Source: Alphaproteobacteria bacterium
Lineage (GTDB): Bacteria > Pseudomonadota > Alphaproteobacteria > Rhizobiales > Beijerinckiaceae
DNA: 51,185 nt
Assembly (NCBI GenBank): GCA_016869595.1
Contig: VGDT01000021.1
Span: forward strand, 1 to 51,185
Direction: 5' to 3'
Under the pieces are notes generated by a model. The model made no database searches, was not told the origin of the DNA, and saw nothing but the letters and a program-made list of their open reading frames with translations. Made by a program: the position numbers and the translations under genes. Shown piece after piece: positions 10,036-22,200 of the stretch; positions within the stretch are counted from its first letter, which is position 1, and each line of letters opens with the position of its first letter.

Positions 10036-10512
10036 ATGAAACTCAACGAAATTTCCGACAATCCCGGCGCAAGCAAGAACCGCATGCGCGTCGGCCGCGG
10101 CATCGGCTCCGGCAAGGGCAAGACCGGCGGACGCGGCGTCAAGGGCCAGAAGGCGCGCACGGGCGTCGCGATCAAGGGCTTCGAGGGCGGTCAGATGCCG
10201 CTGCATCGGCGCTTGCCGAAGCGCGGATTCTACAATCCGTTCTCGGTCGACTACAACGAAGTCAACCTGGGGCGCATTCAGCAGGCGGTGGACGCCGGCA
10301 AGCTCGACGCCAAAGCCCCGATAACGCTCGACGCGCTGCTCGCAGCCGGCGTCGTCACCAAGCGGCGCGACGGGGTGAAGATCCTCGGCCAAGGCGAGTT
10401 GAAAGCGAAGCTCGCCTTCGAGGTTTCAGCGGCCTCGAAGTCGGCCGTCGCCGCCATCGAAGGCGCAGGCGGCTCCGTGAAACTTCTCGCTGGCGAGCCG
10501 CCGGCGGCGTAA
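10036..10512 (+). CDS. rplO: 50S ribosomal protein L15
   Basis: L15 is an early-assembly 50S protein. The glycine-rich segment [20 protein letters not shown] near residue 20 and the [19 protein letters not shown] stretch are diagnostic. 158 residues. It is the last gene before a strong intrinsic terminator at 10521-10555, so transcription of secY-adk may depend on readthrough or a separate start. Confidence 0.98.
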   Translation: MKLNEISDNPGASKNRMRVGRGIGSGKGKTGGRGVKGQKARTGVAIKGFEGGQMPLHRRLPKRGFYNPFSVDYNEVNLGRIQQAVDAGKLDAKAPITLDALLAAGVVTKRRDGVKILGQGELKAKLAFEVSAASKSAVAAIEGAGGSVKLLAGEPPAA

Positions 10513-10520
10513 AGCAAAAC

Positions 10521-10555
10521 CGCGGCCGCTCTCGCATGAGCGGCCGCGTTGTTTT
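10521..10555 (+). terminator. Intrinsic terminator after rplO
   Basis: An 11-bp perfect GC-rich stem (CGCGGCCGCTC at 10521-10531 with GAGCGGCCGCG at 10538-10548), a six-base loop and the tail TTGTTTT form a classical Rho-independent terminator. It lies nine bases after the rplO stop, inside what is often a continuous spc operon in other bacteria. Confidence 0.85.
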
Positions 10556-10666
10556 ATATCAGCGCTTCTACTGGCTGGGCGGCCTCGCATAAGCCGCCTA
10601 CGCTCCGAGCGCTCCGCACAACAAAATGCGTCGCCTGTGAGAGCGGCGACATAGGGGAGTTCTTTC

Positions 10667-12007
10667 ATGGCATCGGCAGCCGAGCAACTCGCGGCCAACG
10701 TCAATCTCTCCGCCTTCGGCAAATCCGAGGAATTGAAGAAGCGCATCTGGTTCACGCTGGGCGCGCTGATCGTCTATCGCCTCGGCACTTACGTGCCGCT
10801 GCCCGGCATAGATCCGGAAGCCTTTGCGAAGAGCTTCTTTGGCCAGTCGAAGGGTATGTTGGAGCTCTTCAATATGTTCGCTGGCGGCGCCGTGCAGCGC
10901 CGCGCGATCTTCGCGCTCAACATCATGCCGTATATTTCGGCGTCGATCATCATCCAGCTGATGACCTCGGTCATTCCGACGCTCGAATCGCTCAAGAAAG
11001 AAGGCGAGCAGGGGCGTAAAGTCCTCAATCAATATACTCGCTACCTCACGGTCGCGTTGGCGACGTTCCAGGCCTACGCCATGGCGATCGGGCTCGAGGG
11101 CCAGCAGGGCGTCGTCACCGATCCGGGCATCTTCTTCCGCATCACAACGGTCGTGACGCTTGTCGGCGGCACGATGTTCCTCATGTGGCTTGGCGAGCAG
11201 ATCACCTCGCGCGGCATCGGCAACGGATCGTCGCTTATCATTTTCGCCGGCATCGTCGCCGCTTTCCCGTCGGCGATCGTGTCGACGCTCGAACTGGGCC
11301 GGCAAGGCGCGATTTCGACGGCGCTGATCATCGGCGTCATCGCCATGTCCTTCGCGGTCGTCGCCTTCATCGTGTTCATGGAGCGCGCGCAGCGGCGTCT
11401 GCTGATCACCTATCCCAAGCGCCAGCACGGCAACCGCGTCTATGAGGGGCAGACGTCCTTCCTGCCGCTGAAGCTCAACACCTCCGGCGTCATCCCGCCG
11501 ATCTTCGCGTCGTCGCTCCTGCTTTTGCCGACGACGGTGGCGAGTTTCTACCAATCGACCGGCAGCGAAAGCATTTTCGCGACGATCTCCGCCTATTTCG
11601 GCCACGGCCGGCCGCTTTATATGCTCGCCTATGTCGGATTGATCGTCTTCTTCGCCTTCTTTTACACCGCGATCGTGTTCAATCCGGTTGAGACCGCGGA
11701 CAATCTCAAGAAGCATGGCGGCTTCCTGCCGGGCATCCGTCCCGGCGAGCGTACGGCGAAATTCATCGACGACGTTCTAATGCGGATCACCGTGCTGGGC
11801 GCGGCCTATCTGGCGATCATCTGCCTCATTCCAGAGGGGCTGATCGCCTACGCCAATCTGCCATTCTATTTCGGCGGCACGTCGCTGCTCATCGTCGTCA
11901 GCGTCACCATGGATACGGTGGCCCAAATCCACGGCCATATGCAGGCTCAGCAATATGAAGGGCTGATCCGCAAGGCCAAGCTTCGTGGCGGGAAGCGCAC
12001 TCGATGA
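10667..12007 (+). CDS. secY: Protein translocase subunit SecY
   Basis: SecY is the channel of the SecYEG translocon in the inner membrane. The 446-residue protein has ten predicted hydrophobic segments, the N-terminal [20 protein letters not shown], the plug region PGIDPEAF, and the conserved cytoplasmic loop [19 protein letters not shown] around residues 240-262, followed by [20 protein letters not shown]. The ATG at 10667 has GGGGAG upstream. It follows the rplO terminator by about 110 bases, a spacer that must hold either a promoter I cannot define or rely on readthrough. Its stop overlaps adk. Confidence 0.98.
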   Translation: MASAAEQLAANVNLSAFGKSEELKKRIWFTLGALIVYRLGTYVPLPGIDPEAFAKSFFGQSKGMLELFNMFAGGAVQRRAIFALNIMPYISASIIIQLMTSVIPTLESLKKEGEQGRKVLNQYTRYLTVALATFQAYAMAIGLEGQQGVVTDPGIFFRITTVVTLVGGTMFLMWLGEQITSRGIGNGSSLIIFAGIVAAFPSAIVSTLELGRQGAISTALIIGVIAMSFAVVAFIVFMERAQRRLLITYPKRQHGNRVYEGQTSFLPLKLNTSGVIPPIFASSLLLLPTTVASFYQSTGSESIFATISAYFGHGRPLYMLAYVGLIVFFAFFYTAIVFNPVETADNLKKHGGFLPGIRPGERTAKFIDDVLMRITVLGAAYLAIICLIPEGLIAYANLPFYFGGTSLLIVVSVTMDTVAQIHGHMQAQQYEGLIRKAKLRGGKRTR

Positions 12008-12600
12008 GGCTGGTGCTGCTCGGTCCGCCGGGGGCCGGCAAGGGAACTCAGGCGGCGCGTTTGGTCGAGAAGCACGGCGTGCCGCAGCTTTCGACAGGCG
12101 ACATGCTGCGCGCCGCGGTCGCCGCGAGAACCCCGATTGGCCTTAGGGCCAAGGAGATCATGGACGCCGGATCATTGGTGCCGGACGAAGTCGTGATCGG
12201 ACTGATCGACGAACGACTCGATTCGCCAGACTGCGCTAACGGCTTCATTCTCGACGGCTTTCCGCGCACTGTGGCGCAGGCCAAGGCGCTGCAGAAGCTG
12301 CTCGACCGCAGAGGCCTGTCGCTTGACGCCGTGCTCGAACTTGCCGTCGACGAAGGCGCGCTCGTCGACCGGATGCGCAAGCGGGTCAATGAGACCCGCG
12401 CCGCGGGCGGCGCCGTGCGGGCCGACGACAATCCAGAAAGCTTCAAAACGCGGCTCGAAGCCTATCGCGCCCAGACTGCGCCGGTCTCGGCGCATTACGC
12501 GGGGCGGAGCGAACTGACCAAAATCGACGGAATGGCGCCAATCGATGAGGTGACGGCGGCGATTGATCGGGCGCTCGCCGGCGCCGCTGTCGACCGCTAG
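12004..12600 (+). CDS. adk: Adenylate kinase, short-LID type
   Basis: Adk interconverts ATP + AMP and 2 ADP. The P-loop [19 protein letters not shown] starts at residue 7; the AMP-binding segment [12 protein letters not shown] and the FILDGFPRT motif follow. At 198 residues it lacks the long zinc-type LID insertion, going from [20 protein letters not shown] directly to [11 protein letters not shown], as usual in alphaproteobacteria. The start overlaps the secY stop (ATGA), implying coupling. A promoter for the next unit starts about 20 bases after its stop. Confidence 0.97.
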   Translation: MRLVLLGPPGAGKGTQAARLVEKHGVPQLSTGDMLRAAVAARTPIGLRAKEIMDAGSLVPDEVVIGLIDERLDSPDCANGFILDGFPRTVAQAKALQKLLDRRGLSLDAVLELAVDEGALVDRMRKRVNETRAAGGAVRADDNPESFKTRLEAYRAQTAPVSAHYAGRSELTKIDGMAPIDEVTAAIDRALAGAAVDR

Positions 12601-12618
12601 TTATTTTCGTGAAGCCGC

Positions 12619-12647
12619 TTGACCCGAGGGCCATTCGCCCCTAAATA
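12619..12647 (+). promoter_or_regulatory. Sigma-70-type promoter before rpsM
   Basis: TTGACC (12619-12624) and TAAATA (12642-12647) are separated by 17 bases, a near-consensus housekeeping promoter located between adk and rpsM. It would start transcription near 12654 and drive rpsM-rpsK-rpoA-rplQ as a separate alpha unit with a leader of about 155 bases. Confidence 0.65.
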
Positions 12648-12667
12648 AGCGATCTTCACGTTGTTGG

Positions 12668-12788
12668 ACAGGCGGCTCCGGCTCCCGGCTTGGGGGGCGG
12701 GGCCTGTTTTCGTATGAAAACGGTTCGCAACCGTCCGCATGGGCCGGGCTCCACCGGACGCGGACGCAATACCGGAGCTTTACGCTCC
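12668..12788 (+). promoter_or_regulatory. Structured leader of rpsM (possible attenuator or autoregulatory RNA)
   Basis: The leader holds several potential stems: ACAGGC 12668-12673 with GCCTGT 12712-12717 followed by TTT, CGGTT/AACCG at 12721-12733, CGTCCG/CGGACG at 12732-12760 and GGAGC/GCTCC at 12774-12788 just before the start region. The first could end adk transcripts or act as an attenuator. In E. coli S4 represses this operon through a leader pseudoknot; no sequence match to that element is claimed. Confidence 0.4.
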
Positions 12789-12808
12789 TTCCCAAATGGA
12801 GAGACACT

Positions 12809-13177
12809 GTGGCCCGTATTGCTGGCGTCAATATCCCAACGAATAAGCGCGTCGTTATCGCGCTCCAATATATCCACGGCATCGGCGCCAAAAAGGCGGC
12901 GGAGATCTGCGAAAAGGTGAGCATCCCGTCGGAGCGTCGTGTGTCGCAGCTCACCGACGCGGAAGTCCTGCAGATTCGCGAGACGATCGACCGCGATTAC
13001 ATGGTCGAGGGCGATTTGCGCCGCGAGGTGGCGATCAACATCAAGCGCCTCATGGATCTTGGCTGCTATCGCGGCCTGCGCCATCGCCGTCAGCTCCCGG
13101 TGCGCGGCCAGCGCACGCATACCAACGCCCGCACCCGCAAGGGCAAGGCGAAGCCGATCGCCGGCAAGAAGAAATAA
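12809..13177 (+). CDS. rpsM: 30S ribosomal protein S13
   Basis: S13 is in the 30S head and contacts the P-site tRNA and the 50S subunit. The start is GTG at 12809 with an upstream GGAGAGA; the protein reads [25 protein letters not shown] and ends with the basic [17 protein letters not shown] tail that reaches the tRNA. 122 residues. First gene of the alpha part, downstream of its own likely promoter and leader. Confidence 0.97.
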   Translation: MARIAGVNIPTNKRVVIALQYIHGIGAKKAAEICEKVSIPSERRVSQLTDAEVLQIRETIDRDYMVEGDLRREVAINIKRLMDLGCYRGLRHRRQLPVRGQRTHTNARTRKGKAKPIAGKKK

Positions 13178-13300
13178 TTCCGGCGGTCGCCAGTTGGGCT
13201 TCGGCAGTCGAACGATTGTCGATCGCCGCTCTGTCGACTGCCCCGTCAGGTGGAGCCGCTGGCGCTACGGCGGCGTTGATATCGAAAGGCAAACTGAACA

Positions 13301-13690
13301 ATGGCCAAGGACACAACGCGCGTTCGTCGCCGCGAGCGCAAGAACATCGTTTCCGGCGTCGCGCATGTGAATTCGACGTTCAACAACACGATGATCACCA
13401 TTACCGACGCACAGGGCAACACCGTGTCGTGGTCCTCTGCGGGCTCGATGGGCTTCAAGGGCTCGCGCAAATCGACGCCTTACGCGGCGCAGATGGCCGC
13501 CGAGGACGCCGCCCGCAAGGCCGGCGAACACGGCGTGCGCACGCTCGAAGTCGAGGTCTCCGGTCCGGGCTCTGGCCGTGAGTCGGCGCTACGGGCGCTG
13601 CAGGCGGCTGGTTTCACCGTCACGTCGATCCGCGACGTGACGCCCATTCCCCACAATGGTTGCCGGCCGCGCAAGCGCCGCCGCGTCTGA
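13301..13690 (+). CDS. rpsK: 30S ribosomal protein S11
   Basis: S11 forms part of the 30S platform near the E site. Conserved segments are [20 protein letters not shown] and the end [19 protein letters not shown]. 129 residues. It follows rpsM after a 123-base gap without another gene. The usual rpsD (S4) gene is absent from this cluster, as is normal for alphaproteobacteria. Confidence 0.98.
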   Translation: MAKDTTRVRRRERKNIVSGVAHVNSTFNNTMITITDAQGNTVSWSSAGSMGFKGSRKSTPYAAQMAAEDAARKAGEHGVRTLEVEVSGPGSGRESALRALQAAGFTVTSIRDVTPIPHNGCRPRKRRRV

Positions 13691-13778
13691 GGCATTTCAG
13701 ATTGTCTGATTTGATTTCGCGCGGCGCGCGGCGCATGCCCCGACGCCGCATTCAGGAGCTTCAAGGAAAGGCCTCCAA

Positions 13779-14798
13779 GTGAGCATCCAGAAGAACTGGC
13801 AGGAACTCATCAAGCCGAACAAGCTCGAAGTCACGGCCGGAGATGATCCGAAGCGCGTGGCGACGGCTGTCGCCGAGCCGCTCGAGCGCGGCTTCGGCGT
13901 GACCCTCGGCAACGCCCTTCGCCGCATCTTGCTATCGTCCTTGCAGGGCGCGGCGATCACCTCGATTCACATCGATGGCGTGCTGCATGAGTTCTCGTCG
14001 ATCCCCGGCGTGCGTGAGGACGTGACCGACATCGTCCTCAACATCAAGGACATCGCCATTAAGTATCAGGGCGAGGGCGTGAAGCGCCTGACGCTCAAGA
14101 AGACGGGACCGGGCGTCGTCACCGCCGGCGACATCCAGGCGACCGGCGACGTCCAGATTCTGAACCCGGAACTCGTCATCTGCACGCTCGATGAGGGCGC
14201 GGAGATCCGCATCGAATTCACTGTGGCGACTGGCAAGGGCTATGCGCCGGCCGACCGCAACCGCGCCGAAGACGCGCCGATCGGCCTCATTCCGATCGAC
14301 AGCCTCTATTCGCCGGTCAAGAAGGTCAGCTATCGCGTTGAGAACACCCGCGAGGGCCAGGTTCTCGACTATGACAAGTTGACTCTGACGGTCGAGACGA
14401 ATGGCGCGATCAGCCCCGAGGACGCGCTCGCCTTTTCGGCGCGCATCCTGCAGGACCAGCTCAACGTCTTCGTCAATTTCGAGGAGCCGCGCCGCGAAGA
14501 GGCCGCCCCGTCGATTCCGCAGCTTGCCTTCAATCCGGCGCTCTTGAAGAAGGTCGACGAGCTGGAGCTTTCGGTGCGTTCGGCGAACTGCCTGAAGAAC
14601 GACAACATCGTCTATATCGGCGACCTCATCCAGAAGTCGGAAGCCGAAATGCTGCGCACGCCGAACTTCGGCCGCAAGTCCTTAAACGAGATCAAGGAAG
14701 TGCTGGCGCAGATGGGTCTGCATCTTGGCATGGAAGTTCCCGGCTGGCCGCCGGAGAACATCGACGATCTCGCGAAGAGGTTCGAGGAGCATTATTGA
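13779..14798 (+). CDS. rpoA: DNA-directed RNA polymerase subunit alpha
   Basis: The alpha subunit dimer scaffolds RNA polymerase assembly, and its C-terminal domain contacts UP elements and activators. The start is GTG at 13779 after AAGGAAAGG, giving [17 protein letters not shown]. The N-terminal domain has [24 protein letters not shown]; the C-terminal domain (about 255-325) has [20 protein letters not shown] and [17 protein letters not shown]. 339 residues, normal. Directly downstream is a palindromic repeat separating it from rplQ. Confidence 0.98.
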   Translation: MSIQKNWQELIKPNKLEVTAGDDPKRVATAVAEPLERGFGVTLGNALRRILLSSLQGAAITSIHIDGVLHEFSSIPGVREDVTDIVLNIKDIAIKYQGEGVKRLTLKKTGPGVVTAGDIQATGDVQILNPELVICTLDEGAEIRIEFTVATGKGYAPADRNRAEDAPIGLIPIDSLYSPVKKVSYRVENTREGQVLDYDKLTLTVETNGAISPEDALAFSARILQDQLNVFVNFEEPRREEAAPSIPQLAFNPALLKKVDELELSVRSANCLKNDNIVYIGDLIQKSEAEMLRTPNFGRKSLNEIKEVLAQMGLHLGMEVPGWPPENIDDLAKRFEEHY

Positions 14799-14800
14799 GT

Positions 14801-14925
14801 TTTCTCCTTCTCCCGCTTGCGGGAGAAGGTGTCGCGCGAATGCGCGACGGATGAGGGGGCAAGCAGTTGCCCTCACCCGACCCCGCTTCGCGGGGCCACC
14901 CTCTCCCGCGAGCGGGAGAGGGAAA
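14801..14925 (+). repeat. Composite palindromic repeat between rpoA and rplQ
   Basis: Four hairpins follow one another: CCTTCTCCCGC (14806-14816) with GCGGGAGAAGG (14819-14829); GTCGCGC/GCGCGAC (14831-14848); CCCCGC/GCGGGG (14881-14894); and CCCTCTCCCGC (14899-14909) with GCGGGAGAGGG (14912-14922). The two outer hairpins are near-identical and frame the element. It resembles the mosaic palindromic intergenic repeats spread through Hyphomicrobiales genomes. It begins within three bases of the rpoA stop. Confidence 0.8.
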
Positions 14926-14979
14926 TAATGGAGACGGCCGTTCCTTGGCACGGCGGCCGCATAATCAACGGAGAGCCGC

Positions 14980-15393
14980 ATGTATCACGGTCACAAGAAG
15001 CGCCGCTTCGGGCGCACGCATGAGCACCGCAAAGCAATGTTCGCCAATATGGCGCAGGCGCTCATCAAGCATGAACAGATTGTCACCACGCTGCCGAAGG
15101 CGAAGGATCTGCGTCCCGTCGTCGAAAAGCTCGTGACGCTCGGCAAGCGCGGCGACCTGCATGCGCGCCGGCAGGCGATCGCCCAGATCAAGGACGTGAA
15201 GCTCGTCGGCAAGCTCTTCGACGTGCTGGGACCTCGCTACAAGGGTCGCAACGGCGGTTATACGCGCGTGCTGAAGGCGGGTTTCCGCTATGGCGACAAT
15301 GCGCCGCTCGCCGTCATCGAATTCGTCGACCGTGACGTTGACGCCAAGGGACAGGATTCCGGGCCGGCGCAGACCGAAGAGACAGCGGCGTAG
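14980..15393 (+). CDS. rplQ: 50S ribosomal protein L17
   Basis: L17 sits at the rim of the exit tunnel. The 137-residue protein opens [23 protein letters not shown] and has the [27 protein letters not shown] stretch; it has a short Ala/Glu-rich end. The ATG follows GGAGAG. Last ribosomal gene of the window; no clear terminator follows in the 193 bases before the next gene. Confidence 0.98.
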   Translation: MYHGHKKRRFGRTHEHRKAMFANMAQALIKHEQIVTTLPKAKDLRPVVEKLVTLGKRGDLHARRQAIAQIKDVKLVGKLFDVLGPRYKGRNGGYTRVLKAGFRYGDNAPLAVIEFVDRDVDAKGQDSGPAQTEETAA

Positions 15394-15586
15394 TCGGCCA
15401 AACAGGACAGCTTCGGCCACAAGGGCCATCAGCAATCACGGCGTCGCTTCTCATTGTAACCGGGATGCGGCGCCGAAAACGTTCTAAGTCCAAGCAAACG
15501 TCGGCCGTGGCGCTCCGAAGCGCGTTCTTACCGTTTCGCTTCTTTGCGTCTATATACGCGGCGGGGATTAAGCTTATGAGCGCTTC

Positions 15587-17065
<1,479 letters not shown>

Positions 17066-17072
17066 GGTCGTC

Positions 17073-17390
17073 ATGAGCGGGCTCGCGATCCTCGTCACGA
17101 CAATTGATGATGAGGAAAAGGCGCGAGAACTCGCGCGCGCGGCGCTGTCCGCAAAGCTCGCCGCCTGTGTTCAGATACATCCCATTTGCAGCCATTACGT
17201 CTGGAAAGACGAGATGCGCGAAGAGCCGGAATTTCTGCTGCACATGAAAGCGCGCGCTGAAGATTATCCCGCGCTTGCGAATCTGGTTCGTCGTTTGCAC
17301 AGCTACGAGACGCCCGAAATCCTGCGGGTCGACGTCGGCGAAGCGGATCGTGACTACCTCGCTTGGGCGATGGAAGCGACGCGTCGATAG
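17073..17390 (+). CDS. cutA: CutA1-type divalent-cation tolerance protein
   Basis: CutA1 proteins are small trimers linked to copper tolerance in E. coli, with a PII-like fold; their molecular role is unclear. The 105-residue protein shows LVTTIDDEEKARELARAAL, the AACVQIHPICSHYVWKDEM segment with the family cysteine, and HSYETPEILRVDV. I start at ATG 17073 (MSGLAIL) after TGAGGTCG; an in-frame TTG at 17055 would overlap the protease end. Confidence 0.9.
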   Translation: MSGLAILVTTIDDEEKARELARAALSAKLAACVQIHPICSHYVWKDEMREEPEFLLHMKARAEDYPALANLVRRLHSYETPEILRVDVGEADRDYLAWAMEATRR

Positions 17391-17476
17391 GTCTGCGTCT
17401 TCCAAATTGCAGATCGCGGCATTACCTTGCTGATGCTGCGACGCAACTCGCGCCAGGCCAAGAAGCGGACTTCCCG

Positions 17477-18448
17477 ATGTCGACTCCCACGGACTATTTC
17501 GTTGATCGCCGAAGAATGCGCCGCAAGCTCGGCTGGTGGCGACTGGCCGCCCTTGTCGCGCTCGGCATAGCGGGTCTCGTCGCCGTTGTGCGGCTCGGCG
17601 GCGCCGACTCAGCCAATAAACTCACGCCGCATATTGCGCGCCTTGAGTTGCAGGGCCTCATTACCGGCGATGACGACACGGTCGATATGATCAAGAAGAT
17701 CGGAGAGTCCAGCCAAGCAAAGGCCTTGCTGCTGGAGATCGAGAGCCCCGGCGGCACGACGACCGGCTCGGAGCGCCTTTATGAGGAAGTGCGGCGCGTC
17801 GCCGAGAAGAAGCCCGTGGTCGCCGTGATCGGCACGGTAGCCGCGTCGGGCGCCTATATCGCCGCGCTTGCGGCGGATACGATCGTTGCGCGCGGCAATT
17901 CGCTTGTCGGCTCGATCGGCGTGCTGTTCCAATATCCCAATGTCTCGAAGCTGCTCAACAATTGGGGCGTCGAGGTCGAAACGATAAAATCCTCGCCGCT
18001 CAAGGCCGCGCCGAATGGTTTTGAGCCCACGAGCCCGGCGGCCCGGGAGGCGGTGGCGAGCCTTGTCGCCGACGCCTACGCCTGGTTCAAAGGCCTCGTT
18101 CAGCAGCGGCGCAACCTTGACGACGCCGAACTTGCGAAAGTCGATGACGGGCGGGTGTTTACCGCGCGCCAGGGCGTGCCGCTCAAGCTCGTCGATCTCA
18201 TTGGCGGTCAGCGCGAGGCCGTCGACTGGCTCGTCGCCAACAAGGGCGTCGCGAAAGACCTGCCGGTGCGCGAGTGGAAGAAAAAATCCAGTCTCGAGCG
18301 GCTTGGGCTTGTCGAGGGCGCCGCTGGGCTCGCGCGCGTCGCGGGACTAGAGTCAATCGCCGGTTTTTTAGAAAAATCAATCCTCCTCGAACGGAGCGGC
18401 GAGCTTGACGGCCTTTTGGCGATTTGGCAGCATTCGGCCGCGAACTGA
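17477..18448 (+). CDS. sppA: Signal peptide peptidase SppA, short S49 type
   Basis: SppA cleaves left-over signal peptides in the membrane. The start at 17477 gives [21 protein letters not shown], then a single membrane anchor at about 22-40 and the protease domain outside. The Ser/Lys dyad is visible: Ser124 in [12 protein letters not shown] and Lys176 in [10 protein letters not shown], 52 residues apart as in Bacillus SppA. 323 residues, the one-domain form rather than the 618-residue E. coli form. Gene order sppA-ihfB-lapA-like is common in this group. Confidence 0.92.
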   Translation: MSTPTDYFVDRRRMRRKLGWWRLAALVALGIAGLVAVVRLGGADSANKLTPHIARLELQGLITGDDDTVDMIKKIGESSQAKALLLEIESPGGTTTGSERLYEEVRRVAEKKPVVAVIGTVAASGAYIAALAADTIVARGNSLVGSIGVLFQYPNVSKLLNNWGVEVETIKSSPLKAAPNGFEPTSPAAREAVASLVADAYAWFKGLVQQRRNLDDAELAKVDDGRVFTARQGVPLKLVDLIGGQREAVDWLVANKGVAKDLPVREWKKKSSLERLGLVEGAAGLARVAGLESIAGFLEKSILLERSGELDGLLAIWQHSAAN

Positions 18449-18498
18449 CTCGGGCGTCGCGGATAAGGCTTTTCGACGCCAAGCTATTGGATCAGCTC

Positions 18499-18789
18499 AT
18501 GATAAAGTCGGAACTCATTCAGCGCATCGCGGGCCGAAACGGCCATCTGTACCAGCGCGACGTCGAGACGATCGTCAGCACGATTCTTGACGAGATCACC
18601 TCCGCCCTCGCGCGCGGCGATCGCGTTGAATTGCGGGGCTTCGGCGCTTTTTCGGTCAAGCGGCGCGACGCGCGCACGGGCCGTAACCCACGCACCGGCG
18701 CGCAGGTCTCGGTGCAGGAAAAGAGCGTGCCTTTCTTCAAGACCGGCAAAGAGATGCGCGAGCGCCTCAACGAGAATTATCACGGCTGA
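18499..18789 (+). CDS. ihfB: Integration host factor subunit beta
   Basis: IHF is a sequence-specific DNA-bending heterodimer acting in replication, recombination and sigma-54 promoters. ATG 18499 gives [20 protein letters not shown]; the beta-arm has GRNPRTG with the intercalating proline at residue 64, and the protein ends [18 protein letters not shown]. 96 residues, normal. A longer in-frame start at 18424 would overlap sppA and is unlikely. Confidence 0.95.
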   Translation: MIKSELIQRIAGRNGHLYQRDVETIVSTILDEITSALARGDRVELRGFGAFSVKRRDARTGRNPRTGAQVSVQEKSVPFFKTGKEMRERLNENYHG

Positions 18790-18903
18790 GGCGTTTTAAG
18801 GCGGCTGCGTCCCCTCGATCTCGGGACGCGCGGCAGTGGCGTGCGGCGGCTCAATGTTGGGGCCGCCCAGCGTGTTGCGCGGCCCCGGCAAGAGGGAGAT
18901 GTT

Positions 18904-19239
18904 ATGAAGTCCATCCTGCGCGTCATCGTCTTCGTTCCGCTGGCGCTCATCATCCTGTTTTTCTCGATGGCCAATCGTGGCTCGGTGCGCATCGGGCTCG
19001 ATCCTTTTGCGCCGAACAGCGGACTATCGTTCGAAGCGCCGATTTTCCTCGTCGTTCTGGCGTCCATGGCCCTCGGCGTGCTGGCGGGCGGCGTTTCCTC
19101 CTGGCTCGGGCATCTGCCCGTTCGCCGCGCCGCGAAGGTCGCGCGCGCCGAGGCGCGCAAGACGCGCGTGGAGATTGAGAAGCTGCGCCAGCAGGCGTTG
19201 GACAGCCTGCCCGCGGACAAGAGACTGAAGAGCAGTTAA
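18904..19239 (+). CDS. LapA-domain (DUF1049) inner-membrane protein
   Basis: Two hydrophobic segments (about 4-22 and 43-66) are joined by a short periplasmic loop with MANRGSVRIGLDPF, the LapA/DUF1049 pattern; E. coli relatives help lipopolysaccharide assembly. The C-terminal part from residue 75 is a basic, probably coiled-coil cytoplasmic tail. 111 residues. The start at 18904 follows AGAGGGAGA. It is convergent with dnaE2, 21 bases away. Function here is inferred only from the family. Confidence 0.8.
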   Translation: MKSILRVIVFVPLALIILFFSMANRGSVRIGLDPFAPNSGLSFEAPIFLVVLASMALGVLAGGVSSWLGHLPVRRAAKVARAEARKTRVEIEKLRQQALDSLPADKRLKSS

Positions 19240-19260
19240 GCGTTCTTTGGCAAAGTCGTC

Positions 19261-22200
19261 TTAGTGAAAGTCCCGCGACTTCGGTAAAATTCGCACATTG
19301 CGCGGATGGCTGCGCGGATGCTGGGGGTGGATAAATTCGTCGGCGTGCGACACGGCGATTTCTGGACGATGCGCCTCTGACAGCCTATTGAGGTCCTGGC
19401 TGCGGTCGATAATGCGCTGCGCCATCAGATGCACGACATTTTCCGGGCTTTTCTGAACCCGGCCCTCCACCAGCATGAGCCGTGACGCCATCGTCTCGCG
19501 GCGGTAGCGCTCGAAGAGCCGCGTCCAGATGACGACATTGAGAATGCCGCTTTCGTCTTCGAGCGTGACGAAAATGGCGTTGCCTTGTCCCGGCCGTTGT
19601 CGCACCAGCACGACGCCGGCGCCGCGCGCAAAGGCGCCGTCGGCGAGCGCCGTAACTTCTGCGCAAGACATAATGCGTTCGCGCGCGAAAATCGGCCGCA
19701 GCACCGCCATTGGATGCGCTTTCAACGAAAGCCGCAGCGTCTGATAATCGGCCGCGACATGTTCGCCAAGCGACATTGGCGGCAACAGCGGATCTTCTTC
19801 TTTGGCGAGTTCGCGGGCGTCCGCCGCCGCAAAGAGCGGCATGGGCTTCGCGTCTGGAAGACGCCGCACGGCCCAGAGCGCGTCGCGGCGGTCGCTTTGC
19901 AAAGAGCGGAAAGCGTCGGCGTCGGCGAGCGCGCGCATCGTTGCGCCGTTGAGCGCCGCTCGCCTCGCGAGATCTTCGACGCTGTCATAGGGTTTCGTCC
20001 GCGCTTTTACGATGAATCTTCCTTCGCTCTCATGCACGCCGTCCGCTTGCCGAAAGCCGAGGCGCAGGGCCAGTTCGCCGTCTTCCGCGCGCTCCAGTGT
20101 ATTGTCCCATTCGCTGAAATTCACGTCGACGGCGCGCGCCTCGACGCCATGCTCGCGCGCGTCGCGCACGGTCTGCGCCGGCGCATAAAAGCCCATCGGC
20201 TGCGAATTGAGTAACGCGCAGGCGAAGATCGCCGGATGGTGGCATTTGATCCAGGAGGAGATGTAGACGAGCTTGGCGAAGGACGCGGCGTGGCTTTCCG
20301 GAAAGCCATAAGAGCCGAAGCCCTTGATCTGCTCGAAACAGCTTTGCGCGAAGGCGCGATCATAGCCGCGCGCCGCCATGCGCTCGACCATCATCGCCTC
20401 GAATTGATGGATCGTACCGACATTGCGGAAGGTCGCCATGGCGCGGCGCAGACGATTGGCTTCAACGTCGGAGAATTTCGCCGCCACCATGGCGAGCTTC
20501 ATCGCCTGCTCCTGAAAGAGCGGCACGCCTTTTGTCTTTTCGAGCACCTTGCGCAATTCGTCCGCCGGCCCGTGCTGCGGCGCGGGCGAAGGATAGGTCA
20601 CGGGCTCGATTCCGGAGCGCCGGCGCAGATAGGGATGCACCATATTGCCCTGAATGGGGCCCGGCCGCACGATCGCCACCTGAATGACGAGATCGTAAAA
20701 TTCACGCGGCTTCAGGCGCGGCAGCATATTCATCTGGGCGCGGCTCTCGACCTGAAAGACGCCAATCGAATCGCCTCTGCACAGCATGTCATAGGTCGCC
20801 GCGTCATCGGCCGGGACGTCGGCGAGGCCCATGTCCTTTCCTTCATGGGCGCGCAAATAATCGAAACATTTTCGGATGCAGGTGAGCATGCCGAGCGCCA
20901 GCACGTCGACCTTCATCAGGCCGAGCGCGTCGATGTCATCCTTGTCCCATTCGATGAAGGTGCGCTCAGGCATCGCGGCGTTGGCGATGGGCGTCAGCTC
21001 ATCGAGTCGCCCGCGCGCGAGAACGAAGCCGCCGACATGCTGAGAGAGATGGCGCGGAAAGCCGAGCAGCCGCGTCGCGAAATGAATGGCGCGGCGGATG
21101 ACTGGATTTTCGGGATCAAGCCCGGTCTGGCGGATGTAAGCCTGCGGAATGTTGGAGCCCCAACTGCCCCATTGCGTGCTGGCGAGCGCGGCGGTCACGT
21201 CCTCGGTCAGTCCGAAGACCTTGCCCACCTCGCGTATGGCGCTGCGCGGCCGGTAACTGATGACGGTCGCGACGAGGCCCGCGCGCTCGCGGCCGTATTT
21301 CGCGTAAATATGCTGGATGATCTCCTCGCGCCGCTCATGCTCGAAATCGACGTCGATGTCGGGCGGCTCCTTGCGCTCCTGCGAAATGAATCTCGCGAAG
21401 AGTAGATCATTCTCCGCCGGATCGACGCTGGTGACGCCGAGCACATAGCAGACGGCGGAATTGGCGGCGGAGCCGCGCCCCTGACAGAGAATCCCCTTGT
21501 CTTCGGCGATCCGCACGATGTCGTGAATGGTGAGAAAATAGCGTGCGTAGTCGAGCGACTTGATGAGCGACAGCTCTTCGTGCAGGAGCGTCGTGACCTT
21601 CTCCGGCACGCCGTCGGGATAGCGCATCGCCGCATGGCGCCAGGTCAGCTCTTCGAGCCATTCCTGGGGATTGCGCCCGGGGGGCACAGGCTCGTCCGGA
21701 TATTCATATGTCAATTGATCGAGCGAGAAATCGACGCGCGCCAGAAAACATTCGGTCTCCTCGATCGCCTCCGGCGCGTCGGCGAAGAGACGCGCCATTT
21801 CGTCGGGCGTCTTCAAATGGCGCTCGGCGTTGACCTCCAGCCGGCGCCCGGCGTGCGCGAGCGTCACGCCTTCGCGAATGCAGGTCATGACGTCTTGCAG
21901 ATCGCGCTGGCCGGGATCGGCGTAAAGCGCGTCATTCGTCGCGAGTAAAGGCGTCTGCGTTCGCGCGGCGATCTCCTTCAGCCTTGCAAGACGCCGCCTG
22001 TCGTCGCCGCGCCGCGGCATGGTCGCGCCGAGCCAGACGTCGCCTTGCGCAAGATCATTGAAACGCGCGAGCGTCGACGGCAGGCGCGCCAGATTGCGCG
22101 AAGGCATGACGATCAGCAGCAGATCGCGCGCGGCCTGCGCGAGATCGTCGACATAAAGATGGCATTGGCCTTTCCTGGCGCGAAGATTCCCCGTCGTCAG

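Noticed and set aside
10598-11716. 372-residue minus-strand frame opposite secY
   Set aside because: Very high Arg/Asp/Glu/His content, the typical reverse translation of a hydrophobic gene.
20236-21405. 389-residue plus-strand frame opposite dnaE2
   Set aside because: No domain or ribosome-binding site; it mirrors the codon pattern of the polymerase gene.
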